A stretch of 63,133 bases of DNA. Origin: an uncultured Pelagibacteraceae bacterium (GTDB lineage Bacteria; Pseudomonadota; Alphaproteobacteria; Pelagibacterales; Pelagibacteraceae). Of the stretch, positions 18,377 to 28,157 are shown piece by piece; positions within the stretch are counted from its first letter, which is position 1, and each line of letters begins with the position of its first letter. The position numbers were made by a program, and so were the translations under genes. The DNA lies in the NCBI GenBank assembly GCA_902515095.1, contig CABXTC010000006.1, forward strand, positions 1 through 63,133, given 5' to 3'. Below the pieces are notes generated by a model. It worked only from the letters and a program-made list of their open reading frames with translations. It searched no databases and had not been told where the DNA came from.

Positions 18377-19819
18377 ATGGACACAAGAGAAAAAGATATA
18401 GAAAAATTAAAAGATTATAAATACGGTTTTTCAACTGATATAGAAAATATCAGAGCACCCAAAGGTTTAAATGAGGATGTAATTAAATTTATTTCTAATA
18501 TTAAAAAAGAGCCTAAATGGATGTTAGAGTTTAGATTGAAAGCTTTTGAAAGATTTAAACAATTAAAAGAGCCAAATTGGCAAAAACCAAAATATCCAAA
18601 AATAGATTACCAAGATTTATATTATTATTCAGCTCCTAAAAGCATGAGCGAAAAACCAAAAAGTCTTGATGAACTTGATCCTAAACTTTTAGAAACTTAT
18701 AAAAAGCTTGGTATACCTTTGCAAGAACAGGCGAGGCTTAATGGTATTGCTGTCGATGCTGTTTTTGATTCTGTCTCGGTTGCAACAACATTTAAAGATG
18801 AATTAACTAAACAAGGAATAATTTTTTGTTCTATGTCTGAAGCTATTCAAAAACATCCAGATCTAGTTAAAAAATACTTAGGAACAGTAATACCAACCAC
18901 AGATCATTTTTTTGCAACTCTAAATTCTGCAGTATTTACCGATGGATCATTTGTTTATATTCCAGAAGGAATTAAATGCCCAATGGAACTATCAACTTAC
19001 TTTAGAATAAATGCATCAGAAACAGGACAATTTGAGAGAACTTTAATAATAGCAGATAAAGGAAGTTACGTAAGTTATTTGGAAGGTTGTACAGCACCAA
19101 TGAGAGATGAAAATCAACTACATGCTGCTAACGTAGAATTAATTGCTCTCGATGATGCTGAAATAAAATATTCAACAGTACAAAATTGGTATCCTGGAGA
19201 TGAAAATGGCAAAGGTGGAATATATAATTTTGTGACCAAAAGAGGTTTGTGTAAAGGTAAAAATTCTAAAATCTCTTGGACTCAAGTGGAAACTGGGTCA
19301 GCCATTACTTGGAAATATCCAAGCTGTATATTGAAAGGTGATAATTCAGTTGGTGAATTTTATTCAATTGCAATTACTAATAATCATCAAAAAGCCGACA
19401 CAGGAACTAAGATGATTCATTTAGGAAAAAATACAAAGAGTAAAATTATTTCAAAAGGAATAAGTGCAGGATTTTCAGACATGACTTATAGAGGATTAGT
19501 TGAAATTAATTCAAAAGCAAAAAATTCAAGCAATTATACTCAGTGTGACTCTTTATTAATGGGAAATAAATGTGGAGCTCATACTGTTCCGTATATTAAA
19601 AATAAAAATTTTGACTCAAATATTGCTCATGAAGCTACGACTTCTAAAATAAGTGAGGAACAATTACACTATTGTCAGCAAAGGGGTTTAAATCCAGAGG
19701 AAGCTGTTGGATTAATTGTAAACGGATTTTGTAAAGAAGTGCTCCAACAATTACCAATGGAATTTGCTGTAGAAGCTCAAAAACTTGTAGGTATCAGCTT
19801 AGAAGGGAGCGTCGGTTAA
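18377..19819 (+). CDS. sufB: Fe-S cluster scaffold SufB
   Basis: 480 aa subunit of the SufBC2D scaffold, on which Fe-S clusters are built. Recognisable are [24 protein letters not shown] sequence ([16 protein letters not shown]), [20 protein letters not shown], and the C-terminal core [13 protein letters not shown] followed by [20 protein letters not shown]. The frame also opens with TTG at 18371 (overlapping the iscR stop); I prefer the ATG at 18377. Stop and sufC start overlap as TAATG. Confidence 0.96.
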   Translation: MDTREKDIEKLKDYKYGFSTDIENIRAPKGLNEDVIKFISNIKKEPKWMLEFRLKAFERFKQLKEPNWQKPKYPKIDYQDLYYYSAPKSMSEKPKSLDELDPKLLETYKKLGIPLQEQARLNGIAVDAVFDSVSVATTFKDELTKQGIIFCSMSEAIQKHPDLVKKYLGTVIPTTDHFFATLNSAVFTDGSFVYIPEGIKCPMELSTYFRINASETGQFERTLIIADKGSYVSYLEGCTAPMRDENQLHAANVELIALDDAEIKYSTVQNWYPGDENGKGGIYNFVTKRGLCKGKNSKISWTQVETGSAITWKYPSCILKGDNSVGEFYSIAITNNHQKADTGTKMIHLGKNTKSKIISKGISAGFSDMTYRGLVEINSKAKNSSNYTQCDSLLMGNKCGAHTVPYIKNKNFDSNIAHEATTSKISEEQLHYCQQRGLNPEEAVGLIVNGFCKEVLQQLPMEFAVEAQKLVGISLEGSVG

Positions 19820-20553
19820 TGTTAAAAATAAGTAATTTAAGTGCGAAAATCGAGGATAAATCAATCTTAAAAGGTTTTTCACTTAACATTAATCCTGGCG
19901 AAGTTCACGCGATTATGGGTCCTAATGGTTCAGGTAAAAGCACATTGTCAAATATTTTATCAGGTAAAAAAGGATATGAAATTTCTGGAGAAGTGCTTTT
20001 TGAGAATAAAAATTTATTTGAGCTTGAAACTGAAGAAAGAGCTCATAAAGGAATATTTTTGGCATTTCAATATCCATTAGAAATTCCAGGTGTTAACACC
20101 AATATTTTTTTAAAAACTTCTTTAAATGCAATAAGAAAAGCAAAAGGAGAAAAAGAACTTGATGCAATTGAATTTTTAAAACTTGTGAAGGAAAAAGCCA
20201 AAGAGCTAAAATTTGATGAAGAAAAATTAAACAGACAACTAAACGTTGGTTTTTCTGGAGGAGAAAAAAAGAAAAACGAAATTTTACAAATGTCGATGTT
20301 ATCACCTAAACTATCTATTTTAGACGAAACTGACTCAGGGCTTGATATAGATGCTTTAAAAGTTGTATCTGATGGAGTGAACACTTTGAGGAGTAAAGAT
20401 AATTCTTTTTTAATTATTACTCACTATCAAAGATTATTAGACTACATAAAACCAGATTTTGTTCATGTTTTAATGAATGGAAAAATAATTAAATCTGGAG
20501 GACCAGAATTAGCATTAGAGTTAGAAAAAAAAGGATATGAAAATTTTAATTAA
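19819..20553 (+). CDS. sufC: SUF ATPase SufC
   Basis: 244 aa ABC-type ATPase of the SufBCD scaffold. Walker A GPNGSGKST (about 33-41), the SufC-type signature FSGGEKKKNEI, and Walker B LSILDETDSGLDIDALK are present; the DETDSGLD form is characteristic of SufC rather than transporters. No membrane partner is encoded nearby, as expected. Directly abuts sufD (no gap). Confidence 0.96.
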   Translation: MLKISNLSAKIEDKSILKGFSLNINPGEVHAIMGPNGSGKSTLSNILSGKKGYEISGEVLFENKNLFELETEERAHKGIFLAFQYPLEIPGVNTNIFLKTSLNAIRKAKGEKELDAIEFLKLVKEKAKELKFDEEKLNRQLNVGFSGGEKKKNEILQMSMLSPKLSILDETDSGLDIDALKVVSDGVNTLRSKDNSFLIITHYQRLLDYIKPDFVHVLMNGKIIKSGGPELALELEKKGYENFN

Positions 20554-21801
20554 ATGATTGAACAGATTAAAACAGATTTTGAAAAAATAATTAAAACTTC
20601 AGCTTTATCTGAGAAAGATATTGAATTTAAAAAAAAGTATTTAAATAAATTTATAGAAACTGGCTTTCCAAGTAGAAAGCTTGAAAACTGGAAATTTTCA
20701 GACTTAAATCAAATTATTAAAAAAAATATTGGTGAATTAAGTTTTTATAACGATTATTCAATCCCCAACAAAGTTAACACTTCAATTTTTGTAGAAGGTT
20801 TAGAGCATAACAAAATTGTCTTCGTAAATGGAAGAGTAGAGAAGGTCGATTTTACTCATGAAGATCATGATAAGATAGAAATCAACGATAATTTTAAATT
20901 TGTGAACGGATTAGAAAATAATAATTCTCTGTTATTTTTAAATAACGCTTTCACAAATAAATGTTACAAAATTACAGTAAAGAAGAATTATTCTTTGAAA
21001 AAACCCCTTGTAGTTTATCATTCTACAAATAACAAAATAAAATCTAGAAATATTAATTTAAGACTAGAATTTCAACTGGAAAAAAATAGTTCTCTAAGAC
21101 TAATAGACCAGTTTAATGATCAAGCAGAAAATAACTTCATTAATATTTTTTATAATTTTGATTTAAAAGAAAATGCTATTTTAAAAAATTATAAAATTGA
21201 CAATGTACAAAATAAAAACATCAGATATTTGTATAATAATATTGAACAAGATAACAACAGTGTCTCAGAGACTTTTGTTCTATCTTCCGGATCGAATTTT
21301 TCAAAAAATGAGATTAATTGTAATTTAAAAGGAGAATATTCTTCAGCATTCGTAAATGGTATTTTCTCATTAAATAATGAACAACATCATGAAATAAGAA
21401 CAATAATTAATCATTTGGTTGAAAATACAAAGAGTTATCAATTGATTAAAAGTGTTTTAGGAAAAAATTCAAAATCTGCCTATCAAGGTAAAATATTTGT
21501 AGATTCAAAAGCGCAAAAAACTGATGGATATCAATTAAGTAAAGCAATTTTACTTGATGAAACTTCTGAATTTAACGCTAAGCCGGAACTAGAAATATAT
21601 GCTGATGATGTAAAATGCTCTCATGGATCTGCATCAGGAAGTCTTGATGAAAACTCAATATTTTATTTAATGTCCAGGGGGTTAAGCTATCAACAATCAA
21701 AAGAACTTTTGATTAATGGTTTTTTATTAGATGTAGTTGAGAAAATAACAGACACACAAATTAAAGATTTAGTTAAAAATATGATTGGACTAGAAGAATG
21801 A
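20554..21801 (+). CDS. sufD: Fe-S cluster scaffold SufD
   Basis: 415 aa paralog of SufB that completes the SufBC2D complex. The N-terminal helical part includes FPSRKLENWKFSDL, and the conserved C-terminal beta-helix core has YQGKIFVDSKAQKTDGYQLS, ADDVKCSHGSASGSLDENSI with the conserved Cys-Ser-His, and YLMSRGLSYQQSKELLINGF. Less conserved than SufB, as usual. Stop overlaps the sufS start (ATGA). Confidence 0.94.
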   Translation: MIEQIKTDFEKIIKTSALSEKDIEFKKKYLNKFIETGFPSRKLENWKFSDLNQIIKKNIGELSFYNDYSIPNKVNTSIFVEGLEHNKIVFVNGRVEKVDFTHEDHDKIEINDNFKFVNGLENNNSLLFLNNAFTNKCYKITVKKNYSLKKPLVVYHSTNNKIKSRNINLRLEFQLEKNSSLRLIDQFNDQAENNFINIFYNFDLKENAILKNYKIDNVQNKNIRYLYNNIEQDNNSVSETFVLSSGSNFSKNEINCNLKGEYSSAFVNGIFSLNNEQHHEIRTIINHLVENTKSYQLIKSVLGKNSKSAYQGKIFVDSKAQKTDGYQLSKAILLDETSEFNAKPELEIYADDVKCSHGSASGSLDENSIFYLMSRGLSYQQSKELLINGFLLDVVEKITDTQIKDLVKNMIGLEE

Positions 21802-23018
21802 ATATAGACAACATTAAAAAAGAATTTCCTATATTTGATGAGAAAATACAAAATAATGATTTAGTCTATTTAGATAGTGCTAATTCTTCCCAAAAACCAA
21901 AAGTAGTTATTGATAGGATAAACGAATTTTATACAAAACAATTTTCTAATGTAGGAAGAAGTATCCATTATTTAGCTGTTGCTGCTACTAATTTATACGA
22001 AAATACAAGGTCCTCAGTTCAAAAATATATAAATGCGAAAGATAAAAATGAGATTGTTTTTACAAAAGGTGCAACAGAAGCACTTAACTTGGTAGCAAAT
22101 ACTTTAGGTCAAAAATTTTTAGATGAAGGGGATGAGATATTATTAACTGAACTAGAACATCATTCTAACTACGTGCCATGGCATTATTTAAGAAAATCAA
22201 AAAATATAAAGATTAATTTTGCAGAAATTAATGATCAAGGTGAAATTCCTATTGAGAATATAGAAAAAATGATTACACCAAAAACCAAGGTTATTGCAGT
22301 TAATCATCTATCAAATGTTACTGGAGCAATACTACCAATTAAAGAAATAACTGAACTTGCTCATTCTAAAGGAATTATAGTAGTAGTAGATGGGTGTCAG
22401 GGCGCCCCTCATTTAAAAATAGATGTACAAGATCTTGATTGTGATTTTTATGCAATCTCATGTCATAAAATGTATGGACCTACAGGATTAGGAATTTTAT
22501 ATGGTAAAAAAAAATGGCTTGAAGAATTACCACCTTATCAAGGTGGAGGAGGAATGATTAAAGAAGTAAAGAAAGATAGAATAACTTATGGAGATTTACC
22601 AAATAAATATGAAGCAGGAACAATGGCTACAGCACAAGTAATAGCATTTGACCAGTCAATTAAATTTTTAGAAAATATAGGTATTGAAAATATAATAAAA
22701 CATGAAAAAGAATTAATTGAATATGGTCAAGAAGTTTTGAGAAAAAATAATTCGGTAAAAATAATTGGTAACCCAAAAAATAAAGGTGGGGTTTTGTCAT
22801 TTACTATTGAAGGTGTACACCCGCATGATATTGCTACAATTTTAGACGAAGATGGAGTAGCAATAAGGGCTGGCCATCATTGTTGTCAGATACTTCATGA
22901 TAAATTAGAAATACCAGCTAGCGCTAGGGCTTCAGTAGGTGTGTACAATACAAAAGAAGATTTTGATCAACTAAATGAGTCAATTAATAAATGTAAAAAG
23001 ATTTTTGATTTAAAATGA
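21798..23018 (+). CDS. sufS: Cysteine desulfurase SufS
   Basis: 406 aa PLP-dependent type II desulfurase that takes sulfur from cysteine for the SUF machinery. The PLP lysine lies in AISCHKMYGPTG (about 225), EHHSNYVPW supplies the stacking His region, and the catalytic Cys is in AGHHCCQI (about 363). A following sufU rather than sufE suggests that SufU is the sulfur-accepting partner. Overlaps sufU by 4 bp. Confidence 0.96.
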   Translation: MNIDNIKKEFPIFDEKIQNNDLVYLDSANSSQKPKVVIDRINEFYTKQFSNVGRSIHYLAVAATNLYENTRSSVQKYINAKDKNEIVFTKGATEALNLVANTLGQKFLDEGDEILLTELEHHSNYVPWHYLRKSKNIKINFAEINDQGEIPIENIEKMITPKTKVIAVNHLSNVTGAILPIKEITELAHSKGIIVVVDGCQGAPHLKIDVQDLDCDFYAISCHKMYGPTGLGILYGKKKWLEELPPYQGGGGMIKEVKKDRITYGDLPNKYEAGTMATAQVIAFDQSIKFLENIGIENIIKHEKELIEYGQEVLRKNNSVKIIGNPKNKGGVLSFTIEGVHPHDIATILDEDGVAIRAGHHCCQILHDKLEIPASARASVGVYNTKEDFDQLNESINKCKKIFDLK

Positions 23019-23479
23019 ACTTAAAAGAATTATACCAAGAAATAATATTAGAGCATGGCAAGAACCCTCGAAACTTAGGTAAGACTGATAACTTTAATAA
23101 AGATGCTAAAGGAAATAATCCTTTATGTGGTGATAATGTACATGTTTATTTAAAATTAAATAATCAAAGAAAAGTTGAAGACATTTCTTTTGAGGGTAGT
23201 GGCTGTGCTATTTCAATGGCATCAGCTTCAATTATGACAGATTTAATAAAGGGTAAGAGCGATAATGAAGCTAAAGAAATAATAGAAGATTTTTTGGGAA
23301 TGATTAAAGAAAACCCTGAACTTAAATCAAATATATTAAAAGAAGACGATAAAACAAAGTTAATGTGTTTATCTGGTGTAAAACAATATCCAATGAGAGT
23401 AAAATGTGCTACATTATCTTGGCACACATTGGTCTCAGCAATGGAGAATGATGGAAAAGAAATTAGTACAGAAAAATGA
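23015..23479 (+). CDS. sufU: SufU-type sulfur-transfer / scaffold protein
   Basis: 154 aa IscU-fold protein of the SUF-associated SufU type. The three ligand Cys and the Asp are visible: NPLCGDN (C38, D40), GSGCAIS, and MCLSGV; the insertion of about 20 residues before the last Cys (IKENPELKSNILKEDDKTKL) distinguishes SufU from IscU. In Gram-positives SufU takes sulfur from SufS through zinc-ligand exchange; the same is inferred here. It lies between sufS and the sufT-like gene. Confidence 0.92.
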   Translation: MNLKELYQEIILEHGKNPRNLGKTDNFNKDAKGNNPLCGDNVHVYLKLNNQRKVEDISFEGSGCAISMASASIMTDLIKGKSDNEAKEIIEDFLGMIKENPELKSNILKEDDKTKLMCLSGVKQYPMRVKCATLSWHTLVSAMENDGKEISTEK

Positions 23480-23485
23480 AATTTT

Positions 23486-23781
23486 ATGGAAACAAAAGAT
23501 AAAATAATTGAAGAAATAAAAAAGATTTATGATCCTGAACTTCCAGTAAATATTTATGATCTTGGTCTAATTTATGATGTTCAAGTAAATGAAAAAAAGC
23601 AAAAATTAAAATGACATTAACTACTCCTAATTGCCCTGTAGCAGAAAGTTTACCAAAAGAAGTAAAGGAAGGTGCTATGCAGGTAGAGGATATAGAGGAT
23701 GTTGATTTGGAGTTAGTTTGGGACCCACCTTGGACAAAAGATATGATGTCTGATGCTGCTAAATTGGAGTTAAACTTATAA
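23486..23781 (+). CDS. sufT: SufT-like DUF59/MIP18 Fe-S assembly protein, frame broken at A AAA AAG
   Basis: The ATG at 23486 opens DKIIEEIKKIYDPELPVNIY and DLGLIYDVQVNEKK, the N-terminal half of a DUF59 protein, but this frame meets TGA at 23612-23614. The -1 frame continues without gap as AKIKMTLTTPNCPVAESLP, then LELVWDPPWTKDMMSDAAKLELNL, the rest of the family including its Cys, to the TAA at 23779-23781. The join falls on GAAAAAAAGC (23591-23600), which in the upstream frame reads A AAA AAG, the classic -1 slippery heptamer. The joined product is 98 aa. It may be a true programmed or transcriptional slip, a recent mutation, or an assembly error. DUF59 proteins assist Fe-S maturation. The stop overlaps the sufA ATG (TAATG). 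Confidence 0.8.
23593..23599 (+). promoter_or_regulatory. Candidate -1 slippery heptamer in the sufT-like gene
   Basis: A AAA AAG is in register with the upstream reading frame (X XXY YYZ), and moving back one base joins the two halves of the protein exactly. No stem-loop immediately downstream was evident by eye; the following bases are A-rich, and the in-frame TGA is 12 bases further on. A run of seven A is also a typical place for polymerase or sequencing slippage. Confidence 0.45.
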
Positions 23782-24113
23782 TGGGTTCAATAATTAGATT
23801 AAGTGATAATGCTGCTTCTAGAATAAAAGAGATAATGTCTAATGCAGAAAAAAATGCTCTAGGTGTGAGGGTTTCAGTAAAATCAGGAGGATGTGCTGGG
23901 ATGTCTTATGTAATGGAATATTCGAAAGAAGTTAATCCTAATGACGAGCTAATAGAAGATAAAGGCGTGAAAGTGTATATCGACTCAGCTGCAGTTATGT
24001 ATCTTTTAGGCACTGAAATGGATTACAAAAAAGAGGACTTTTCATCAACTTTTGTATTCAATAATCCAAATGAAACTGAACGTTGCGGGTGCGGAGAGTC
24101 ATTTAAGGTATAA
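23781..24113 (+). CDS. sufA: A-type Fe-S carrier SufA/ErpA-like
   Basis: 110 aa HesB/IscA-fold carrier that moves assembled clusters to target apoproteins. The three ligand Cys are in SGGCAGMSY (about C35) and the C-terminal CGCGESF pair. Close in length to SufA, IscA and ErpA; the suf context makes SufA the natural name, but motif alone does not separate these. It is the last recognisable gene of the suf operon. Confidence 0.9.
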   Translation: MGSIIRLSDNAASRIKEIMSNAEKNALGVRVSVKSGGCAGMSYVMEYSKEVNPNDELIEDKGVKVYIDSAAVMYLLGTEMDYKKEDFSSTFVFNNPNETERCGCGESFKV

Positions 24114-24170
24114 TCCCATTTTGAACATATCAGTATTGCAATAAATGCATAGATAAGATATATTCAGTAT

Positions 24171-24341
24171 ATGAACGTTTTTGAATTTAGAAATTTGCTA
24201 AATAGTGAAGACAGAAAAGAAAAGAGAAAAAGTTTTTTAAGATCTCTTATTAAATCTGTTGATACTGGAGCAAATGGAACTCAAGACTACATTGTTAAAA
24301 AAGGTTCTGGCAAAGATAAAATTGCTAAAACTAGACAGTAA
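24171..24341 (+). CDS. Small basic protein, 56 aa, unknown
   Basis: An ATG at 24171 opens 56 codons to TAA 24339-24341, starting MNVFEFRNLLNSEDRKEKRK and ending GKDKIAKTRQ. It is rich in Lys/Arg/Ser, has no Cys, no membrane segment and no family I recognise. The 57-bp gap after sufA shows no obvious terminator, so it may be the operon's last gene. Coding is supported by an uninterrupted frame, balanced amino acid use and tight fit between sufA and the convergent glnA (3 bp after its stop). Confidence 0.55.
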   Translation: MNVFEFRNLLNSEDRKEKRKSFLRSLIKSVDTGANGTQDYIVKKGSGKDKIAKTRQ

Positions 24342-24344
24342 TAT

Positions 24345-25751
24345 TTAACAACTGTAATACATTTCGAACTCAATCGGGTGAGGTGTGTGTTCAAAATTAT
24401 GTATTTCTTCAAATTTTAATGCGATGTAGGCATCTATTTGGTCATCAGTGAAAACATTTCCCTGTTTTAAAAAATCTCTGTCTTTGTCTAAACTTTCCAT
24501 AGCTTCCCTTAGAGATCCACAAACAGTCGGTATTTTTTTAACTTCATCTTCTGATAACGCATAAAGATCTTTATCAAATGATTTACCTGGATCAATTTTA
24601 TTCTTAATTCCATCTAAACCAGCCATTAACATAGCAGCAAAAGTTAAATACGGATTGCCTGCTGCATCACCAAATCGAATTTCACATCTTGCAGCTTTTT
24701 TACTTAAGGTAATAGGAATTCTACATGATGCTGATCTATTTCTTGCTGAGTAAGCTAATAAAACAGGAGCTTCAAATCCTGGAATTAATCTTTTGTAGCT
24801 GTTAGTTGTTGCATTTGAAAATGCATTTATAGCTTTAGCATGTTTTAAAATTCCACCAATATAATGTAGTGCAGTATCAGATAAACCAGCATATTTATCG
24901 CCAGAAAACAATGCAGTGTCTCCTTTCCAAATTGATTGGTGTACGTGCATTCCTGAACCGTTATCACCTTTGACAGGTTTAGGCATAAAAGTTGCAGTTT
25001 TACCAAATGAGTGAGAAACCATATGAACAGCATATTTGTATAATTGTAAATTATCTGCTTGATCTACTAAAGTTCCAAAATACATTCCAAGCTCATGTTG
25101 ACTTGGAGCAACTTCATGGTGATGTTTTTCAACTTTAATACCCATGTCCTTCATTGCTTTTAAATACTCACTTCTCATATCTTGTTCACTATCCACTGGT
25201 GGAACAGGGAAATAACCACCTTTTATTCCCGGTCGATGCCCCATGTTTCCATTTTCATATTCTCTACCGGAATTATAAGGGCCTTCCTTACTATCAATCT
25301 TAAAACCTGTTTCATTCATATCATTTTTAAATCTTACATCATCAAATACGAAAAATTCTGCTTCCGGTCCAAAAAAAGCCTTATCACCAATACCTGAACT
25401 TTTTAAATAAGCCTCGGCTTTTTTAGCGGTTCCTCTTGGATCTCTTTCATAAGGATCTTTTTTTATCGCATCTAAAACATCACAAAAAAGATTTAATGTA
25501 TTATGAGATGTAAACGGATCCACAATTGCTCTCGATGTATCTGGTTTAAGAATCATGTCAGATTCATTGATAGCTTTCCATCCAGCTATAGAAGATCCAT
25601 CAAAAAATATTCCCTCATTCAACATTTCATTATCCACCATTTTGGCATCCATTGTTACATGCTGAAGCTTACCTCTGGGATCTGTAAATCTTAAATCTAC
25701 GTATTCTATGTCTTTATCTTTAATAGTCTTTAACACATCATTTGAACTCAT
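24345..25751 (-). CDS. glnA: Glutamine synthetase, type I
   Basis: 468 aa, ammonium assimilation. Seen: [18 protein letters not shown] near the N-terminus, [19 protein letters not shown] (ATP/Mn site), [11 protein letters not shown] and [18 protein letters not shown] sequence ([13 protein letters not shown]). [14 protein letters not shown] aligns with the adenylylation-Tyr region of GSI-beta enzymes. No glnB precedes it, unlike many alphaproteobacteria. GGAGATC lies just before its ATG, and a 141-bp intergenic region separates it from ybaK. Confidence 0.97.
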   Translation of the reverse strand: MSSNDVLKTIKDKDIEYVDLRFTDPRGKLQHVTMDAKMVDNEMLNEGIFFDGSSIAGWKAINESDMILKPDTSRAIVDPFTSHNTLNLFCDVLDAIKKDPYERDPRGTAKKAEAYLKSSGIGDKAFFGPEAEFFVFDDVRFKNDMNETGFKIDSKEGPYNSGREYENGNMGHRPGIKGGYFPVPPVDSEQDMRSEYLKAMKDMGIKVEKHHHEVAPSQHELGMYFGTLVDQADNLQLYKYAVHMVSHSFGKTATFMPKPVKGDNGSGMHVHQSIWKGDTALFSGDKYAGLSDTALHYIGGILKHAKAINAFSNATTNSYKRLIPGFEAPVLLAYSARNRSASCRIPITLSKKAARCEIRFGDAAGNPYLTFAAMLMAGLDGIKNKIDPGKSFDKDLYALSEDEVKKIPTVCGSLREAMESLDKDRDFLKQGNVFTDDQIDAYIALKFEEIHNFEHTPHPIEFEMYYSC

Positions 25752-25892
25752 CTGATCTCCTTTATAATTCTGGGACTTGTGATACCAAATAAAGACTGTT
25801 AAAGAATGTTCTTTTACTTAATAACACCTATGCATTTTTTACATGAGTGTATAATTAAATGTTAAAAATAACTAACAATTATAAGTTGAATA

Positions 25893-26372
25893 ATGACTTT
25901 ATTACTCAAAGAGCCTGTCAAAAGAGTTGAAAAATTACTGAAGGAATTTGATCAAAATCAGAGAGTGATTTTACTTGATAGTTCAGCAAGGACAGCCTTG
26001 GAAGCTGCTTCATCTTTAGGTTGTGGGGTTGGTGCGATTGTTAAAAGTTTACTTTTTAAAACAGAACAAAATTATACCCTATGTCTTGTAGCTGGAGATA
26101 AAAAAGCTTCTTTAAATAAAATAAAAAAAATTCTTAATATAAAAGATGCATCTATGGCCTCAGCTGATGATGTAAAAAGTGTTACAGGTTTTACAATAGG
26201 AGGTGTTTCTCCAATTGGTCATTTAAACGAAATCACTATTCTGATAGATAGTTCATTAGAAAGATTTAATTATTTATTTGCTGCAGCAGGACATCCTAAC
26301 TGTGTATTTAAAATTAGCTTCACAGACTTAAAGAAAATCACTCAAGGATCAATAGAAGAGTTAGTAGAATGA
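25893..26372 (+). CDS. YbaK/ProX-type aminoacyl-tRNA deacylase
   Basis: 159 aa protein of the YbaK/ProRS-INS editing-domain family, which hydrolyses mischarged tRNA such as Cys-tRNA-Pro. Family features are GVGAIVKSLLFKTEQ (catalytic Lys in VKSLLFK), CLVAGDKKASLNKIKK, TGFTIGGVSPIGH and the C-terminal FAAAGHPNCVFKI. It stands free from any synthetase. Substrate specificity is not settled by sequence. Overlaps the next gene by 4 bp. Confidence 0.88.
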   Translation: MTLLLKEPVKRVEKLLKEFDQNQRVILLDSSARTALEAASSLGCGVGAIVKSLLFKTEQNYTLCLVAGDKKASLNKIKKILNIKDASMASADDVKSVTGFTIGGVSPIGHLNEITILIDSSLERFNYLFAAAGHPNCVFKISFTDLKKITQGSIEELVE

Positions 26373-27256
26373 GACAACCAAAATTACTAGATTATTTATT
26401 ATTAGTTTTGTTAGCATTAATTTGGGCTTCGGCATTTTTTAATATCAAAATTGCAACTTATTCTTTTGGACCTGTAACGATTGCTTTTTTAAGAGTTTTT
26501 TTTGGTGCTATACCCGTTTTATTACTTTGTTATTATAAAAATATAAAGATAGAAGCATTTTCGAAAGATTGGTATTGGTTTGCTTTGATAGGTTTTATAA
26601 ATTTAGTAGCACCTTTTTTTCTTATCGCATACGGAATTAAATCTGTTCAGAGTAATCTTGCAGCAATTTTAATGTCTACTACACCTTTAAGCTCTACGGT
26701 ACTTGGTCATTTTTATACAAAAAATGAAAAATTTAATTTTATAAAAACTTTTGGAATTTTGATTGGCTTTTCAGGTATCCTTTATCTATTTTCAGATAAT
26801 TTATTAATTGATGAGAATAATTTTATATCTGCTTTATTAATTCTTTTAGGTTCCACTTGTTATGTGGTTGGTGGTGTTTTGACTTTAAAGATTAGTAAAA
26901 AAAAGAATGAAAATGTAACTGGATCTATTTTAATTTGGGCAACAATAATTTTAATTCCATTGGTTAGTTTCATTGAACAACCCTGGAATATAATTCCAAG
27001 ATTGGACTCAACTATTTCTGTAATTTATTTGGGACTTGTTTCAACAGGTTTAGCTTGGTTACTTAGATTTAGAATTTTAGTAAATAATGGATTAATTTTT
27101 CAATCTCAAGTTTCCTATTTAATACCTATTTTTGGAACTATTTTAAGTTATATATTTTTGAAAGAATTGATTACTACCAAAGTATTAATTTCTCTAATAG
27201 CTGTTTCTGTTGGTATTTATTTTGTTAAAAAAGCAGATAACAAAAAAATTACTTAA
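26369..27256 (+). CDS. DMT-superfamily (EamA) permease
   Basis: 295 aa with about ten hydrophobic segments in two EamA repeats, beginning LLVLLALIWASAFFNIKIAT and repeating around residue 150 (ALLILLGSTCYVVGGVLTLK). These inner-membrane carriers export amino acids or other metabolites; the substrate here is unknown. Translation is coupled to the YbaK-like gene and the end overlaps the convergent methyltransferase by 8 bp. Confidence 0.88.
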   Translation: MRQPKLLDYLLLVLLALIWASAFFNIKIATYSFGPVTIAFLRVFFGAIPVLLLCYYKNIKIEAFSKDWYWFALIGFINLVAPFFLIAYGIKSVQSNLAAILMSTTPLSSTVLGHFYTKNEKFNFIKTFGILIGFSGILYLFSDNLLIDENNFISALLILLGSTCYVVGGVLTLKISKKKNENVTGSILIWATIILIPLVSFIEQPWNIIPRLDSTISVIYLGLVSTGLAWLLRFRILVNNGLIFQSQVSYLIPIFGTILSYIFLKELITTKVLISLIAVSVGIYFVKKADNKKIT

Positions 27257-28157
27257 GTGATGCAAATGATTTAATATGTGCTGGTGTAGTTTCACAACAC
27301 CCACCTAAAATTGTAGCTCCAGAGTCTTTAAATCTTTTTACAAACTCTAGCATTTTCTCAGGAGATAAATCTTTTCTTTTACCTAAAAAGTTATTTGGCT
27401 GTAAGAAATCATTTTTATTGTTAGTTTTATTAATCTTAGATAATGGTGCTGTTTTTAAATATCCATTTAATTTAAATCCAAATGGAACCCCTAAACTTTT
27501 AATTTCATTTAAATTTAACTCATAATTTTCAGGTGAAACGCAAGATAGAATAACACCAAGTAGTTTTGGATTTTTTAATTTGTCTATTAGTTTTGAAATT
27601 TTTTCACCACTAGGTAATTTTGTGCCTTCAGAAATATGCACTCCTATTAGATAAGGTTTTTTGAATTCATCAATACTTTGGGTTGCGATATTTATCTCTT
27701 TAATGCTGCTTAACACATCAAAATAAAAAAAGTCAATATAGGGGTTAATTAACTTTGCTTGATTATAAAAATCATTTTCTATTATATCCTCAGATCTATC
27801 ATCAGCTTTGTAAGTTGAATTTTGAGGAGGCAGTCCCCCAGCAATTAAAATATTTGGATAATCATCTTTTGCTTTTTTTGCAATTTCACCAGCTTTAGTA
27901 TTTAGATACTCAAATTTATGCTCAACTTTATTTTCTATCAACCTAATTTTTCTGGTTGCAAATGTATTTGTAACTATAACTTCTGCTCCTGCCTTTATAT
28001 AATCTAAGTGGGCATTTAATAAAAGATCATGATAACTTTCATCTAAAAGTGCACTAGCACTCCACAATGTTCCTTTCGGATTCATTCCTCTAGCAAGAAG
28101 CTCTTGTCCCATGCCACCATCTAAAACTTTAGTTTGTTTAAAAAAATTTATATCCAT
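27249..28157 (-). CDS. Homocysteine S-methyltransferase family protein
   Basis: 302 aa from MDINFFKQTKVLDGGMGQEL. The barrel enzyme of the Pfam S-methyl_trans family transfers a methyl group (from betaine, S-methylmethionine or similar) to homocysteine. The zinc-binding Cys of strand 6 fits ILSCVSPENY and the C-terminal pair GGCCETTPAHI, so all three ligands are present. ITNTFATRK and IAGGLPP are also typical. An in-frame ATG 18 codons upstream (28211) gives a hydrophobic extension foreign to the family. The methyl donor cannot be named from sequence; SAR11 cells use several methylated compounds. Confidence 0.85.
   Translation of the reverse strand: MDINFFKQTKVLDGGMGQELLARGMNPKGTLWSASALLDESYHDLLLNAHLDYIKAGAEVIVTNTFATRKIRLIENKVEHKFEYLNTKAGEIAKKAKDDYPNILIAGGLPPQNSTYKADDRSEDIIENDFYNQAKLINPYIDFFYFDVLSSIKEINIATQSIDEFKKPYLIGVHISEGTKLPSGEKISKLIDKLKNPKLLGVILSCVSPENYELNLNEIKSLGVPFGFKLNGYLKTAPLSKINKTNNKNDFLQPNNFLGKRKDLSPEKMLEFVKRFKDSGATILGGCCETTPAHIKSFASLK

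Noticed and set aside
20067..20384. Minus-strand frames inside sufC
   Set aside because: Shadows of a clear ABC ATPase gene in other frames.
23611..23781. Independent 56-aa gene starting MTLTTPNC
   Set aside because: It is the second half of one DUF59 protein; the first half lies directly upstream in the other frame.
25752..25892. Regulatory RNA or sigma-54 promoter before glnA
   Set aside because: No -24/-12 elements and no convincing structured RNA were seen in the 141-bp spacer.
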